From Novosphingobium sp. 9U (GTDB taxonomy: Bacteria > Pseudomonadota > Alphaproteobacteria > Sphingomonadales > Sphingomonadaceae), in assembly GCF_902506425.1 (NCBI RefSeq), contig NZ_LR732476.1:1-22620 (forward strand): DNA of 22,620 nucleotides, in the 5' to 3' direction. The first letter of the stretch is position 1, and the number at the start of each line of letters is the position of its first letter. The notes beneath the pieces are model-generated. The model was not told the origin of the DNA. It was given only the letters and a program-made list of their open reading frames with translations, and did no database searches. The translations under genes were made by a program, and so were the position numbers. Below, one piece after another: positions 22,323 to 22,620 of the stretch.

Positions 22323-22341
22323 ACACGGCCATTCAGAGACG

Positions 22342-22378
22342 CTCGGTCGCCTCCCACAACCTGCCGCTTGTTCACGTT
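22342..22378 (+). repeat. Imperfect dispersed repeat, right copy
   Basis: This segment matches 232-269 at about 31 of 38 positions with one gap, in the same orientation, and lies about 17 bases outside the estimated right end of the IS. The common core is TCCCACAA-N-CTGCC then TGTTCA. Confidence 0.45.
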
Positions 22379-22380
22379 GG

Positions 22381-22614
22381 CTAGGCGCCAGTTTTCGCGG
22401 CTCGGTGCTGTTGTCTGAACCAACCCGACGGGGTGTAAGCATGGCGGTAGGGAACTCTGAGCACGTCGAGCGCCGCCTCAGGGCGACAGTAGAAAAGCGG
22501 GACTGCCTTGTCGATCGCGGCCGACGGTGACTTCAGTTTGAGAGCAAGACCCGGAGTGCCGCTGGTCACGAAGCGGACTAGCTCTACATGCACGTTGTAG
22601 AGGACGAACGGCAT
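22381..22614 (-). CDS. Hypothetical protein, open to the window edge
   Basis: A minus-strand frame of 77 residues from ATG 22614 remains open upstream to the end of the window (preceding codons read L-F), so it may be the C-terminal part of a longer gene. I do not recognise the family. Segments such as VPLFYCRPEAALDVL and VPYRHAYTPSGWF look like ordinary folded protein rather than antisense noise. It ends next to the dispersed repeat, and its tail (QQHRAAKTGA) may run into repeat sequence. Confidence 0.35.
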   Translation of the reverse strand: MPFVLYNVHVELVRFVTSGTPGLALKLKSPSAAIDKAVPLFYCRPEAALDVLRVPYRHAYTPSGWFRQQHRAAKTGA

Positions 22615-22620
22615 GAACAG

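Larger units (their letters stand above)
20963..22325 (+). mobile_element. IS1111-type insertion sequence (IS110 family)
   Basis: The element is defined by a transposase gene flanked by an 11-bp perfect inverted repeat, GTGGACGCCCC at 20970-20980 and GGGGCGTCCAC at 22312-22322. In the IS1111 group the repeats are subterminal, with a few bases outside on each side, so the ends given are estimates. No target duplication is expected. The left end lies about 8 bases after the stop of the methyltransferase-HNH gene. Confidence 0.75.

Noticed and set aside
22125..22442. 105-codon minus-strand open frame over the right end of the IS
   Set aside because: It crosses the inverted repeat and the expected guide RNA region and has no protein-like motif.
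1..22620. CRISPR arrays, tRNA and rRNA genes
   Set aside because: No regularly spaced direct repeats and no tRNA or rRNA signature sequence was seen on either strand while reading; no covariance search could be run.

Overview
The window looks like chromosome or large plasmid from a sphingomonad alphaproteobacterium (Sphingobium, Novosphingobium, Sphingomonas or a relative). This rests on the GC-rich coding style, two large TonB-dependent receptors with the sphingomonad 'EIIVTARKR' start, and an integrase remnant of a type I associate with this group. That attribution is inference from family recognition, not a database result.

Region 1 (about 420-16,210) is a compact catabolic or biotransformation island. 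Its left arm is on the minus strand: TetR regulator, VOC protein, luciferase-like (LLM) oxidoreductase, then a TonB-dependent receptor. Its right arm is on the plus strand: two SDR dehydrogenases, a DUF1214-type protein, a sulfotransferase, a cytochrome P450, a second VOC protein, a third SDR, and a SnoaL/NTF2-like protein, all tightly packed or overlapping. A second SnoaL-like gene follows, then a second TonB receptor. The receptors are paralogs, and so are the two VOC proteins, so the island has partly mirrored arms. An 18-bp palindrome, consensus CACRAGCACTTGCTYGYG, occurs in the tetR/SDR divergent intergenic region and in the promoter region of the second receptor. It is the best candidate for the operator of the local TetR protein. 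A likely logic is uptake of a bulky hydrophobic compound through the receptors, oxidation by P450, SDRs and LLM oxidoreductase, sulfation, and rearrangement or lyase steps by the VOC and SnoaL-like proteins. No CoA ligase, thiolase or ring-cleavage dioxygenase is visible, so downstream catabolism would be encoded elsewhere. The substrate cannot be read from the sequence; a steroid, terpenoid or polycyclic aromatic is a guess.

Region 2 (about 16,210-20,955) is accessory DNA. It holds a tyrosine-recombinase pseudogene with two frameshifts, a secreted thermonuclease with an excalibur domain (minus strand), an HNH endonuclease with a possible PUA/EVE-like N-terminal domain, and directly overlapping it a SAM-methyltransferase/HNH fusion gene broken by two frameshifts. 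The HNH plus methyltransferase-HNH pair resembles a DNA modification or restriction module. All four frameshifts look like single-base losses, mostly in short homopolymers, so sequencing error must be excluded.

Region 3 (about 20,963-22,325) is a complete IS1111-type member of the IS110 family, with 11-bp subterminal inverted repeats and a 250-nt non-coding 3' segment that is the expected place for its guide (seek/bridge) RNA. A short imperfect repeat is present near both ends of the window. No tRNA, rRNA or CRISPR array was seen.
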